In this document: in pieces, positions 16,959 through 26,213 of the stretch
How the letters are laid out: each line of letters begins with the position of its first letter
Position numbering within the stretch: the stretch's first letter is position 1
NCBI RefSeq assembly: GCF_914484835.1
Contig: NZ_CAJZAR010000067.1
Coordinates: forward strand, 1-64,000
Origin: Paraburkholderia tropica
GTDB taxonomy: Bacteria; Pseudomonadota; Gammaproteobacteria; Burkholderiales; Burkholderiaceae
DNA: 64,000 nucleotides
Direction: 5' to 3'
The notes under the pieces: generated by a model
Database searches by the model: none
Told to the model about the DNA's origin: nothing
Seen by the model: only the letters and a program-made list of their open reading frames with translations
Position numbers and translations under genes: made by a program

Positions 16959-17921
16959 TCAGCGCCCCGCAACCTTCTGCTGCCGCCACAGGCACAGCAG
17001 ATCGCACGCGAGATGCGCGGCGGCCAGCGCCGTGATCTCGCTCTGATCGTAGGCGGGCGCGACCTCCACCACATCCGCGCCCACCAGGTTCAGCGCCTCC
17101 AGGCCGCGCACGATCGCCAGCGCCTGCGCCGACGACAGCCCGCCCGCCACCGGCGTGCCCGTGCCCGGCGCGAACGCCGGATCCAGACAGTCGATATCGA
17201 AGGTCAGATACGCGGGCCGCTCGCCCACGATCTCCAGAATGCGATCGCGCGCCGCGCGCGGGCCGTGCTCGTGCACCCACGCGGCATCGAGCACATTGAT
17301 GCCGAGAAAGTCGTCGTTCCACGTGCGGATGCCGACCTGCACCGAGGTCTGCGGATCGATCAGCCCTTCTTTCACGGCCTTGTAGAACATCGTGCCGTGA
17401 TTGAGGCTGTCGGGCGCATCGTCGGGCCAGGTGTCGCAATGCGCGTCGAAGTGAATCAGCGAAAGCGGCTTGCCGTACTTCTCCGCGTGCGCAATCAGGA
17501 GCGGATACGTGATGAAGTGATCGCCGCCGAGCGTGAGCATCTTCGCGTTCGAGCGCAGGATCGTGCGCGCATGCTCGACGATGGCGGGCTTGATCGTCAG
17601 CGGATTGTGCGCGTCGAACCAGCAATCGCCGTAATCGGTCACGGCCAGCGTCTCGAACGGATCGAAACCCCACGGATACGGATGCAGCTCCGCCAGTTGC
17701 ACGCTCGCCGCGCGCACCGCCGCCGGGCCGAGGCGCGCGCCCGAGCGGAACGTGGTCGCCAGATCGAGCGGCACGCCGCTGATCGCCACGTCCACGCCGT
17801 CCAGCTCGCGCGTGTACTTGCGGCGCATGAACGAGAGCACGCCCGCATAAGTATTTTCGATGGAAGAACCGTGCAGCGAGTCGCGGCGGATGGCGCCGTC
17901 GCCGTGTAGCGTGGCCGTCAT
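16959..17921 (-). CDS. speB: Agmatinase
   Basis: A 320-residue ureohydrolase that converts agmatine to putrescine and urea. Manganese-binding motifs are visible: GGDHF, DAHCDTW and FDIDCLDPAFAPGTGTP. HGTMFYKAVKEGLIDP and DVVEVAPAYDQSEITALAAA closely match E. coli SpeB rather than arginase or guanidinobutyrase. The ATG at 17921 is chosen since upstream residues are basic and unconserved. It follows puuC on the same strand, with a terminator-like stem between. It links the arginine decarboxylase 5.5 kb away to the putrescine catabolic genes on the other side. Confidence 0.92.
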   Translation of the reverse strand: MTATLHGDGAIRRDSLHGSSIENTYAGVLSFMRRKYTRELDGVDVAISGVPLDLATTFRSGARLGPAAVRAASVQLAELHPYPWGFDPFETLAVTDYGDCWFDAHNPLTIKPAIVEHARTILRSNAKMLTLGGDHFITYPLLIAHAEKYGKPLSLIHFDAHCDTWPDDAPDSLNHGTMFYKAVKEGLIDPQTSVQVGIRTWNDDFLGINVLDAAWVHEHGPRAARDRILEIVGERPAYLTFDIDCLDPAFAPGTGTPVAGGLSSAQALAIVRGLEALNLVGADVVEVAPAYDQSEITALAAAHLACDLLCLWRQQKVAGR

Positions 17922-17952
17922 GCGATGCCTTTGGTCGTGGGATCGGAAGAAG

Positions 17953-17999
17953 AAAAAACGCGGCGGCGCGCGAGCATCGATGCCCGCCACACCGCCGCG
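17953..17999 (-). terminator. Terminator or attenuator between puuC and speB
   Basis: Reading the minus strand from puuC, CGCGGCGG (17992-17999) pairs with CCGCCGCG (17959-17966), with an inner self-complementary GCATCGATGC, and a run of six T follows at 17958-17953. It should end or reduce transcription from puuC into speB. Confidence 0.65.
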
Positions 18000-18006
18000 G
18001 TGACGC

Positions 18007-19497
18007 TTAACGCAGACGCACGAGCGTCGACTTCAACTCCGTGTACTTCTCCAGCGCGTGCAGCGACTTGTCGCGGCCGTTGCCCGACTCCTTGAAGCCG
18101 CCGAACGGGAAGTTCATGTCGCCGCCTTCGTCGTAGCAGTTGACCCACACGGTGCCCGCGCGCAGGCGTCGTGCGATCTCGTGCGCGTTCGTGAGATTCG
18201 AGGTCCACACGGCGGCGGCGAGACCATAGTCGCTGTCGTTGGCGATGCGCACGGCTTCGTCGATCGTACTGAACGTGATCACCGAGAGCACCGGCCCGAA
18301 GATTTCCTCACGCGCGATGCGGGCGTCGTGATGCGTGTCGAACACCGTCGGCTCCACGTAGAAGCCGCCGCTCGCCTCGTTCACGCGCTCGCCGCCATAA
18401 AGCAGCTTCGAGTCCTTGCGGCCCGCTTCGATATAACTCAGCACGCGTTCGAGCTGGATCTTGTCGACAATCGCGCCCATCGAAACATCGGGATCGAGAG
18501 GATTGCCAGGCTTATACGCCTTCGCCGCTTCCACGAGCTTCGCGAGGAACACGTCCTTGATGTCGCGATGCACGAGCAGACGCGAACCCGCCGTGCACAT
18601 CTCGCCCATGTTGTAGAAGATCGCGCCCGCCGCCGCGTTGGCCGCGCGGTCGAGATCGGGGCAATCCGGCAACACGATGTTCGGCGACTTGCCGCCGAGT
18701 TCGAGCCACACGCGTTTGAGATTCGACTGGCCCGCGTACTGCATGATCTGCTTGCCGACGTTGGTCGAGCCCGTGAACGCGATGCAGTCCACGTCGCGAT
18801 GCAGGCCGAGCAGCTTGCCCGGCTCGCCGCCGCCCGGCAGCACGTTGAACACGCCCGCCGGAATGCCCGCTTCGTGCGCGAGCTGCGCCACGCGAATCGC
18901 CGTGAGCGGCGATTTTTCCGAGGGTTTGAGCACCACGCTGTTGCCCGCCGCGAGCGCCGGGCCGAACTTCCACGACGCCATCAGGATCGGGAAATTCCAC
19001 GGCACCACGGCCGCGACCACGCCGATCGGTTCGCGCGTGACGAGGCCCACGAGATGATGATCGGCGGGCACGACTTCGCCGCCCACCTTGTCGATGGCTT
19101 CGGCGAACCATTCCACGCAATACGCGGCGCCCGGCACGTCCACCGTGGTGGTGTCGCCGATCGGCTTGCCCGCGTCGAGCGTTTCGAGCAGCGCGAGTTC
19201 GTCCTGGTGCTCGCGCATCAGCGCGGCCCAGCGCAGCAGCACGGCCTTGCGCGCGCGCGGATTGAGACCGGCCCACACGCCTTCGTCGAAGGCGCGGCGC
19301 GCGGCGGCGACCGCTGCGTCAACATCGGCGGCGCCGCAGTCGGCCACGCTCGCGAGCACGCGGCCGTCGATCGGGCTCACGCAGTCGAAGCTGCGTCCCG
19401 AGTAGGCGTCGCGATACGCGCCGTCGATGAATGCACGGCCTTCGATCGAAAGCGTCGCGGCCTTGTCCTGCCAATAAGCGAGAGTTTTCTTTTCCAT
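18007..19497 (-). CDS. puuC: Gamma-glutamyl-gamma-aminobutyraldehyde dehydrogenase
   Basis: A 496-residue NAD(P)-dependent aldehyde dehydrogenase. Catalytic cysteine C301 lies in MGEMCTAGSR, the general base E267 in LELGGK, and the cofactor-binding motif is FTGSTNVG. Its start (LAYWQDKAATLSIEGRAFIDG) is characteristic of PuuC/KauB-type enzymes. In the Puu pathway it oxidises gamma-glutamyl-gamma-aminobutyraldehyde from PuuB; KauB-like enzymes also oxidise 4-aminobutyraldehyde from the SpuC route, so it could serve both. It lies between puuR and speB on the same strand, about 85 bases after puuR. Confidence 0.9.
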   Translation of the reverse strand: MEKKTLAYWQDKAATLSIEGRAFIDGAYRDAYSGRSFDCVSPIDGRVLASVADCGAADVDAAVAAARRAFDEGVWAGLNPRARKAVLLRWAALMREHQDELALLETLDAGKPIGDTTTVDVPGAAYCVEWFAEAIDKVGGEVVPADHHLVGLVTREPIGVVAAVVPWNFPILMASWKFGPALAAGNSVVLKPSEKSPLTAIRVAQLAHEAGIPAGVFNVLPGGGEPGKLLGLHRDVDCIAFTGSTNVGKQIMQYAGQSNLKRVWLELGGKSPNIVLPDCPDLDRAANAAAGAIFYNMGEMCTAGSRLLVHRDIKDVFLAKLVEAAKAYKPGNPLDPDVSMGAIVDKIQLERVLSYIEAGRKDSKLLYGGERVNEASGGFYVEPTVFDTHHDARIAREEIFGPVLSVITFSTIDEAVRIANDSDYGLAAAVWTSNLTNAHEIARRLRAGTVWVNCYDEGGDMNFPFGGFKESGNGRDKSLHALEKYTELKSTLVRLR

Positions 19498-19582
19498 CAG
19501 GATGCCTCAATAAATGGCGATTCGCCCGGCGTGCCGCGCATCGCATGGCGCGCGCGGCTTCGGGCGCATCGGTTTCGCGCGA

Positions 19583-20152
19583 TCAGAACGTGGGCGGCGA
19601 ATTCGCCGACACCACTTCGCAGACGTCGGTCGCGCTGGGATTGCGAAATCGGTGCGGAAGGCGGCTTTCGAAGTAGTAACTATCGCCGGGGTCGAGCAGC
19701 CACGTCGTGCCGTCGACGGTCAGTTCGATCTGGCCGCTCACCACGACGCCGCCCTCGTGTCCCGCGTGAATCAGCATTTCAGGGCCGGTATCCGCGAGCG
19801 GCTGATACACCTCGCGCAGGATACCCATGTTGCGGTCCCTCACGTTCGCGCCCGCCAGATAGAGCTCGATCGACGCGTTGCCGAGGTTGGGCATCTCGTC
19901 GCGGCGCGACACCACGCTCGCACCCTCATTCAGATCGAAGGTGAAGAATTCCGCGAGGCTCATCGGAATGCATTCGAGCAGCTTCTTGAGCGATCCCACT
20001 GAGGGACTGACGCGACTTTGCTCGATCAGCGAAATCGCGCCGTTCGTCACACCCGCGCGTTTGGCGAGTTCGCGCTGCGACAAACCATAGCGCTTGCGCA
20101 CATAACGCAGGCGCGTGGCGACTTCGGTGGAAACGGATGCGGACTCGGTCAC
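19583..20152 (-). CDS. puuR: XRE-cupin regulator of putrescine catabolism
   Basis: A 189-residue protein with an N-terminal Cro/C1 helix-turn-helix (residues 12-68: YGLSQRELAKRAGVTNGAISLIEQ) and a C-terminal cupin barrel (about 110-180, GHEGGVVVSGQIELTVDG and LDPGDSYYFESRLPHRFRN). This is the PuuR layout; in E. coli PuuR represses puu genes and responds to putrescine. The start is GTG at 20152. It is divergent from puuD across a 0.93 kb gap, and cotranscription with puuC is likely. Confidence 0.88.
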   Translation of the reverse strand: MTESASVSTEVATRLRYVRKRYGLSQRELAKRAGVTNGAISLIEQSRVSPSVGSLKKLLECIPMSLAEFFTFDLNEGASVVSRRDEMPNLGNASIELYLAGANVRDRNMGILREVYQPLADTGPEMLIHAGHEGGVVVSGQIELTVDGTTWLLDPGDSYYFESRLPHRFRNPSATDVCEVVSANSPPTF

Positions 20153-21081
20153 GGTCGAAAAGCGGTTTGGATCAGGGAACGCGCATGAGACACACCTGCG
20201 CGGCGCGATAAACGTGTTGAATATTCTAATCAGTTTGCTTTTTTTTGCGTCAGTACAAACCCCTGTAAGTTATTCGAAATATAAAGACAGTGCGGCATAT
20301 TTCGCACTCCGCTGTGTTTTCAGGGCTGTCCGGGAAAGTGCTGACATAAAAAACGTAAAAAAATAATTGACGGCCTTTTTGGCTCGTATATGCTGAAACA
20401 CAGGTCGATCGAACGATGATTCACAGCATCACATCGCACCGCAACACGCGATCAATGCGCGATACATCGAACGGCACCTATGTTTAGTGTCGCGAAGCGC
20501 ATTTTGCATACCGCGCGGTGCGAAACAAACAACTGACCAACAAAACCCAAGTCGAGTGTAATTGTGAGAGTCCGTGGCCCTCTGGTGAGATGGGATCGAA
20601 GTCATGCGAGGTGTCTTCGCAGCGACTGCGCCGCCATCGCCGACGGCAGTAGCGGCAGACTTGCCTCTCGCCCGCTTCTTTCCGTCTTCACAATCCTTTC
20701 CCGCCGGTCTGTCCGGCGCCATAACGCCGTTTCCGCACGCGCCTTTATTGCCGTCCACACGGACGAAGTCGCGTCGCTGCTGCCCTAGCGCCTCTCCTTC
20801 CTGCGCCGTTCGTTTTTATCGCCGTCTTTTGCATGCGAGGCCTTGTGTCGTGCATGCGCGGTGTGCCTGCGCACGTCTGAATACCGTCGCGCCGCATAAC
20901 GGCAGAAAACGAACCGCCTACATGATCTCCACGCGCAGCGCGATGCGTTAGCGTCGCTCATCGCTGCGTCATTACGTTTGCGGCCGTGCATTCAGTGCGG
21001 TTGCAAGGTCATGTCACGCCTGTTGCGCCGACGCTTTATGTTTGCAAACGCGCATCAGGAAGAAGAAGTGAACCATTAGTC
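20153..21081. other. Long intergenic region between puuR and puuD
   Basis: No convincing gene lies in these 929 bases. The first 400 bases are AT-rich relative to the window and hold the divergent promoters, a GAATATTC palindrome near 20220 and a GTGCG-N8-CGCAC dyad near 20290. The remainder, 20.56-21.05 kb, is GC-rich with frames whose composition is unlike nearby proteins. A 23-codon frame starting with ATG at 20416 has no ribosome site. If the promoter at 20367 drives puuD, its leader is about 680 bases. Confidence 0.55.
20367..20394 (+). promoter_or_regulatory. Predicted promoter upstream of puuD
   Basis: TTGACG (20367-20372), a 16-base spacer and TATGCT (20389-20394) give a good sigma-70 match on plus in an AT-rich setting. 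The next recognised plus-strand gene is puuD, 690 bases downstream. Confidence 0.6.
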
Positions 21082-21888
21082 ATGCGAACCAAACCTTTGA
21101 TTGGCGTTACCGCCGATCGCACGATGATGGGACCGCACGCGTCGCACGTGGCCGGCGAGAAGTACATCGCCGCTGCCGTGGATGGCGCCGGGGCGCTCGC
21201 GTTCGTGCTGCCCGCGCTCGGCGAGCGTCAGGCGGCGGCGGACATACTGGATGCCGTGGACGGACTGCTCTTCACGGGCAGCTACTCGAACGTCGAGCCG
21301 CATCGTTACGGCGGCCCGGCGAGCGCTGCGGGCACGCTGCACGATCCGGCGCGCGACGCCACCACCTTGCCGCTCCTGCGCGCCGCGATCGAAGCGGGCG
21401 TGCCGGTGCTGGCGATCTGCCGCGGCTTCCAGGAGATGAACGTGGTGTTCGGCGGCACGCTGCATCAGGAAGTGCACGCCGTCGACGGACTGCACGACCA
21501 TCGCGAGAACAAGGCCGATCCGCTCGATACGCAATATGGTCCGGCGCACACGATCGCGCTCGTCGAAGGCGGGCTGCTGCGCAAGATCGCAGACGGCGCG
21601 ACCGAGGCGCGCGTGAATTCGCTGCACGGGCAAGGCATCGACACGCTCGGCAGCGGACTCGTTGCGGATGCAACGGCTCCCGACGGTCTCATCGAAGCGA
21701 TCAGCGTGGCGAACGCGCGCGCCTTCGCGCTCGGCGTGCAATGGCACCCCGAGTGGCAGCACGCGCAGAACGCCTTGTCCACCGCCATCTTCCACGCCTT
21801 CGGCGCGGCTTGCCGCGCACGCATGCTGGCCCGAATACCGGGCGGTGCCGCGCATCAGCCCGCACGCGCCCACGCCGCGCACGTCTGA
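21082..21888 (+). CDS. puuD: Gamma-glutamyl-GABA hydrolase
   Basis: A 268-residue class I glutamine amidotransferase-like hydrolase that releases GABA and glutamate from gamma-glutamyl-GABA, the last Puu step. The nucleophile is C113 in AICRGFQEMNV and the His-Glu pair is in QWHPEW (H222, E224). The ATG at 21082 aligns with the family start (RTKPLIGVTAD); the open frame runs further upstream without support. First gene of the plus-strand polyamine cluster, 30 bases before puuA. Confidence 0.92.
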   Translation: MRTKPLIGVTADRTMMGPHASHVAGEKYIAAAVDGAGALAFVLPALGERQAAADILDAVDGLLFTGSYSNVEPHRYGGPASAAGTLHDPARDATTLPLLRAAIEAGVPVLAICRGFQEMNVVFGGTLHQEVHAVDGLHDHRENKADPLDTQYGPAHTIALVEGGLLRKIADGATEARVNSLHGQGIDTLGSGLVADATAPDGLIEAISVANARAFALGVQWHPEWQHAQNALSTAIFHAFGAACRARMLARIPGGAAHQPARAHAAHV

Positions 21889-21918
21889 GCCCGGCCGAAC
21901 AGAACAGAGAGAACGATC

Positions 21919-23253
21919 ATGCACGACATCGACGAATTCCTGAAGAAGCACCACATTACCGAAATCGAAGCGATCATCCCCGACATGGCGGGTATCGCGC
22001 GCGGCAAGATCATTCCGCGCAGCAAATTCGAATCCGGCGAATCCATGCGTCTGCCGCAAGCGGTGATGATCCAGACCGTCACGGGCGACTATCCCGAAGA
22101 CGGCACCCTCACCGGCGTCACCGACCCCGACATGGTCTGCGTGCCCGACGCCTCGACGATCCGCATCATTCCGTGGGCCGTCGACCCCACCGCGCAGGTC
22201 ATCCACGATTGCGTGCACTTCGACGGCTCGCCCGTCGAAATCTCGCCGCGCCGCGTGCTGCGCCGCGTGCTCGAACTCTACGAGGCGAAGGGCTGGAAGC
22301 CCATCATCGCGCCGGAACTGGAGTTCTATCTCGTCGACATGAACAAGGACCCGGACATTCCGCTCGCGCCGCCGATCGGCCGCACGGGCCGTCCTGAAAC
22401 GGGCCGCCAGGCGTATTCGATCGAAGCCGTGAACGAGTTCGATCCGCTGTTCGAAGACATCTACGAGTACTGCGACGTGCAGGACCTCGAAGTCGATACG
22501 CTGATTCACGAAGTCGGCGCCGCGCAGATGGAAATCAACTTCATGCACGGCGAGCCGCTCGGCCTCGCGGACCGCGTGTTCCTCTTCAAGCGCACCGTGC
22601 GCGAAGCGGCGCTGCGCCACCATATGTACGCCACCTTCATGGCGAAGCCGATGGAGAACGAGCCGGGCTCGGCCATGCACATCCATCAGAGCCTCGTCTC
22701 GGCGGAAAGCGGCCAGAACCTGTTCACGGGCGAGGACGGCAAGCCCACCGACATGTTCCATGCGTATATCGCGGGCCTGCAGAAGTACACGCCCGCGCTG
22801 ATGCCGATCTTCGCGCCGTACATCAATTCGTATCGCCGCCTGTCGCGCTTCATGGCCGCGCCGATCAACGTGGCGTGGGGCTACGACAACCGCACCGTGG
22901 GCTTCCGCGTGCCGTATTCGTCGCCGGCCGCGCGCCGTGTGGAGAACCGCATTCCCGGCGTCGATACGAATCCGTACCTCGCCATCGCCGCCACGCTCGC
23001 CGCCGGTTATCTGGGCATGACGCAGCACCTCAAGCCCACCGACCCGCTCGTGAGCGACGGCTACGCGCTGCCCTACCAGTTGCCGCGCAATCTGGAAGAA
23101 GGCCTCACGCTGATGGGCGCAAGCGAGCCGCTGATGGGCATCCTCGGCGAGAAGTTCGTGCGCGCGTATCTCGCGCTCAAGGAAACCGAATACGAAGCGT
23201 ATTTCCGCGTGATCAGTTCGTGGGAACGCAAGCACCTGCTGCTGCACGTGTAA
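21919..23253 (+). CDS. puuA: Gamma-glutamylputrescine synthetase
   Basis: A 444-residue glutamine-synthetase-fold ligase joining glutamate to putrescine with ATP. The start (ITEIEAIIPDMAGIARGKI) and the motifs EVGAAQMEINF, SAMHIHQSL and NRTVGFRVPYSSPAARRVENRIPG define the PuuA branch of GS-like enzymes rather than true glutamine synthetase. It performs the committed glutamylation step that avoids the reactive free aminobutyraldehyde. It lies 19 bases before the aminotransferase gene. A GlnA4-type enzyme for another polyamine is an alternative. Confidence 0.9.
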   Translation: MHDIDEFLKKHHITEIEAIIPDMAGIARGKIIPRSKFESGESMRLPQAVMIQTVTGDYPEDGTLTGVTDPDMVCVPDASTIRIIPWAVDPTAQVIHDCVHFDGSPVEISPRRVLRRVLELYEAKGWKPIIAPELEFYLVDMNKDPDIPLAPPIGRTGRPETGRQAYSIEAVNEFDPLFEDIYEYCDVQDLEVDTLIHEVGAAQMEINFMHGEPLGLADRVFLFKRTVREAALRHHMYATFMAKPMENEPGSAMHIHQSLVSAESGQNLFTGEDGKPTDMFHAYIAGLQKYTPALMPIFAPYINSYRRLSRFMAAPINVAWGYDNRTVGFRVPYSSPAARRVENRIPGVDTNPYLAIAATLAAGYLGMTQHLKPTDPLVSDGYALPYQLPRNLEEGLTLMGASEPLMGILGEKFVRAYLALKETEYEAYFRVISSWERKHLLLHV

Positions 23254-23272
23254 CGAGAAAGGAGACATTGCA

Positions 23273-24715
23273 ATGAGCTATCGAATCGACGCCCCCGCCA
23301 GCGCGCTGCAAGAAGCGCCGACGACGCTGCGCGCACAAGCCGCGCAGGGCGCACGCACGACCGCCGAATATCGCGCGCTGGACGCCGCGCATCACATCCA
23401 TCCGTTCTCGGACATGGGCTCGCTGAACAAGGCGGGCAGCCGTGTGATCGTGAAGGCCAAGGGCGTGTATCTGTGGGACTCGGACGGCAACCAGATCATC
23501 GACGGCATGGCCGGTCTCTGGTGCGTGAACGTGGGCTATGGCCGCAAGGAACTCGCCGACGCCGCCTACGAGCAGATGCAGCAACTGCCGTTCTACAACA
23601 CCTTCTTCAAGACCACGCACCCGCCGGTGATCGAACTCTCGGCGCTGCTCGCCGAAGTGTCGCCGGAGCCGTTCAACCACTTCTTCTATTGCAACAGCGG
23701 CTCGGAAGGCAACGACACGGTGCTGCGCATCGTGCATCAGTACTGGCTCACGCAGGGCAAGCCGTCGAAGAAGATCGTCATCTCGCGCAAGAACGCGTAT
23801 CACGGTTCGACCATCGCGGGCGGCACGCTCGGCGGCATGGGCTACATGCACGAGCAGATGCCTTCGAAGGTCGAGAACATCGTTCATATCGATCAACCGT
23901 ACTTCTACGGCGAAGCGGCGGGCAACATGACGCCGGAAGAATTCGGCCTCGCGCGCGCCCAGCAACTCGAAGCGAAGATTCTCGAAGTGGGCGCGGAGAA
24001 CGTGGCCGCATTCATCGGCGAGCCGTTCCAGGGCGCGGGCGGCGTGATCTTCCCGGCTTCGACCTACTGGCCGGAAATCCAGCGCATCTGCCGCAAGTAC
24101 GACATTCTGCTGTGCGCCGACGAAGTCATCGGCGGCTTCGGCCGCACGGGCGAATGGTTCGCGCATCAGCACTTCGGTTTCGAGCCCGATCTCATCACGA
24201 TGGCCAAGGGCCTCACGAGCGGCTATGTGCCGATGGGCGCGGTCGGCCTGCACGATCGCGTGGCCAAGGCGCTGATCGAGAACGGCGACTTCAATCACGG
24301 CCTCACGTATTCGGGTCATCCGGTGGCCGCCGCCGTGGCCGTCGCGAATCTCAAGCTCCTGCGCGACGAGAAGATCGTCGAGCGCGTGAAGACCGATACG
24401 GGTCCGTACTTCCAGCAGCAGCTGCGCGAGACCTTCGCGAATCATCCGATCGTCGGCGACATTTCGGGCGCGGGCCTCGTGGCCGCCCTGCAACTGGCCG
24501 AAGACCCGAAGACGCGCAAGCGCTTCGCGAACGGCGGCGACGTGGGCACGATCTGCCGCGACTTCTGCTTCAACGGCAACCTCATCATGCGCGCCACCGG
24601 CGACCGCATGCTGCTCTCGCCGCCGCTCGTCATCACGCGCGGCGAGATCGACGAAATCGTGTCGAAGGCGAAGAAAGCCGTCGACGCCACCGCGCAGCAA
24701 CTGGGCTATTCGTAA
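23273..24715 (+). CDS. spuC: Putrescine-pyruvate type class III aminotransferase
   Basis: A 480-residue PLP enzyme of the omega-amino acid transaminase group. The Schiff-base lysine is K312 in MAKGLTSGYVP; the PLP-binding aspartate is D283 in CADEVIGGFG; YHGSTIAGGTLGG binds phosphate. It most resembles SpuC, which deaminates putrescine (or spermidine) to the aminoaldehyde with pyruvate as acceptor, an alternative to PuuA-PuuB. A strong GGAGA ribosome site precedes the ATG. Beta-alanine or other diamine specificity is possible. Confidence 0.88.
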   Translation: MSYRIDAPASALQEAPTTLRAQAAQGARTTAEYRALDAAHHIHPFSDMGSLNKAGSRVIVKAKGVYLWDSDGNQIIDGMAGLWCVNVGYGRKELADAAYEQMQQLPFYNTFFKTTHPPVIELSALLAEVSPEPFNHFFYCNSGSEGNDTVLRIVHQYWLTQGKPSKKIVISRKNAYHGSTIAGGTLGGMGYMHEQMPSKVENIVHIDQPYFYGEAAGNMTPEEFGLARAQQLEAKILEVGAENVAAFIGEPFQGAGGVIFPASTYWPEIQRICRKYDILLCADEVIGGFGRTGEWFAHQHFGFEPDLITMAKGLTSGYVPMGAVGLHDRVAKALIENGDFNHGLTYSGHPVAAAVAVANLKLLRDEKIVERVKTDTGPYFQQQLRETFANHPIVGDISGAGLVAALQLAEDPKTRKRFANGGDVGTICRDFCFNGNLIMRATGDRMLLSPPLVITRGEIDEIVSKAKKAVDATAQQLGYS

Positions 24716-24793
24716 CGCAGTCACAACCGGGCCGGCGGCGCACAACGGGGTGCGGGCGCCGCCCGCCAACCTTCATCATTTGGGGAAATCAAC

Positions 24794-25915
24794 ATGAGTG
24801 TCAGACATCTTCGTCATGCCGTCGCACTGGCCGCGCTCGCCGTCTGCGCGGGTCTCACGGCGACTTCGAGCCAGCCGGCTCGCGCCGCGGACGACACACT
24901 GAACGTCTACAACTGGTCCGACTACATCGCGAAAGACACGATCCCGAACTTCGAAAAGCAGACGGGCATTCACGTCAAGTACGACAACTACGATAGCGAC
25001 GACACCTTGCAGGCCAAGCTGCTCGCGGGCAGCTCGGGTTACGACATCGTGGTGCCCACGTCGAACTACATGGCCAAGCAGATTCAGGCCGGCGTGTACC
25101 AGAAGCTCGACAAGTCGAAGCTCCCCAATCTCTCGAACCTCGATCCGGTGCTCATGCACATGATCGCGGACGCCGATCCGGGCAATCAGTACGGCGTGCC
25201 CTGGGCCTACGGCACCGACGGCATCGGCTACAACCAGGAAGCCGTCGAGAAGGCGCTCGGCACGAGCGCGCCGGTCGACAGCTGGTCGCTGATCTTCGAT
25301 CCGGCCAACCTCTCGAAGCTCAAGGGCTGCGGCGTGTCGTTCCTCGACCAGGCCGCCGACGTGTTCGCCGCCACGCTGCAATACATGGGCAAGAATCCGA
25401 ACAGCACGAATCCGGCCGACTATCAGGCCGCCTTCGAAACGCTGAAGAAAGTCCGCCCGTACATCACGCAGTTCAATTCGTCGGGCTACATCAACGACCT
25501 CGTGAACAACGACATCTGCGTGGCCTTCGCGTGGTCGGGCGACGTGGGCATCGCGCATCGCCGCGCCGAGGAAGCCAAGCGTTCGTATCACATCAAGTTC
25601 GGCAATCCGAAGGAAGGCGGTCTGCTGTGGTTCGACGTGATGGTGATCCCGAAGGACGCGCCGCACCCCGAGGCAGCACTCAAGTGGATCAACTACATCC
25701 AGGACCCGAAGGTCAACGCCGCGATCACCAACGAAGTGTTCTATCCGACTGCGAACAAGGCCGCGCGCCAGTTCGTGACGCCGTCGGTGGCGCAGGACCC
25801 GACCGTGTATCCGGGCGACGACGTGCTCAAGAAGATGACGCTGATGCGGCCGATGCCGGCCGAAATCCTGCGCCTCGAAAACCGCCTGTGGTCGCAGCTC
25901 AAGACGGGCCACTAA
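24794..25915 (+). CDS. potF: Putrescine-binding periplasmic protein
   Basis: A 373-residue binding protein of the PotD/PotF/SpuD family. The signal peptide ends near ARA-ADDTL (residue 31). The mature start LNVYNWSDYIAKDTIPNFEKQTGIHVKYD is diagnostic of polyamine binders, and WSGDVGIAHRRAEEA and FWFDVM-like stretches line the ligand cleft in this family. It delivers putrescine or spermidine to PotGHI. A long hairpin separates it from potG. Confidence 0.93.
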   Translation: MSVRHLRHAVALAALAVCAGLTATSSQPARAADDTLNVYNWSDYIAKDTIPNFEKQTGIHVKYDNYDSDDTLQAKLLAGSSGYDIVVPTSNYMAKQIQAGVYQKLDKSKLPNLSNLDPVLMHMIADADPGNQYGVPWAYGTDGIGYNQEAVEKALGTSAPVDSWSLIFDPANLSKLKGCGVSFLDQAADVFAATLQYMGKNPNSTNPADYQAAFETLKKVRPYITQFNSSGYINDLVNNDICVAFAWSGDVGIAHRRAEEAKRSYHIKFGNPKEGGLLWFDVMVIPKDAPHPEAALKWINYIQDPKVNAAITNEVFYPTANKAARQFVTPSVAQDPTVYPGDDVLKKMTLMRPMPAEILRLENRLWSQLKTGH

Positions 25916-26088
25916 GCGTCCATTGAGGCGCGAATAACAAGGAGAAGGAAGGAGACAACGCGCGGCTGAGGGATCGCTCGACCCCTCGCCGCCACGAAGT
26001 CCGCTGTTTGATGTCCGGCTGAGCGCGCCGCCCCCTTTCCCCGGCAACGCGCCAGCCTCCACCGAGCTCCGTTCGCAGTGCTGACGTC

Positions 26089-26127
26089 CGCGAGTCGCCT
26101 TGTGCGCCCCGTGCGGGGCGACTCGCG
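26089..26127 (+). promoter_or_regulatory. Hairpin between potF and potG with two alternative folds
   Basis: CGCGAGTCGCC (26089-26099) pairs with GGCGACTCGCG (26117-26127) over 11 bp with a 17-base loop. An inner stem, CGCCCCG (26105-26111) with CGGGGCG (26114-26120), overlaps the right arm, so the folds compete. No T-tract follows. It occupies the same place as the hairpin after the sugar-binding protein gene. The rest of the 298-base gap shows no gene. Confidence 0.7.
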
Positions 26128-26213
26128 CCCGCGATTTGCAAAACCGTAGTGACGCAACAGGAAAACCGCGCGACGACGCGCAGTGCCGCGATCAGAAAGG
26201 AAACCGTTACATC

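Noticed and set aside
20416..20487. A 23-codon frame near the predicted puuD promoter as a leader peptide
   Set aside because: It has no convincing ribosome site and no run of regulatory codons; kept only as a note in the gap entry.
20429..20951. Open frames of 60-115 codons on both strands upstream of puuD
   Set aside because: Composition is rich in Arg, Ser, Pro and Cys, there are no ribosome sites, and nothing resembles a known family.
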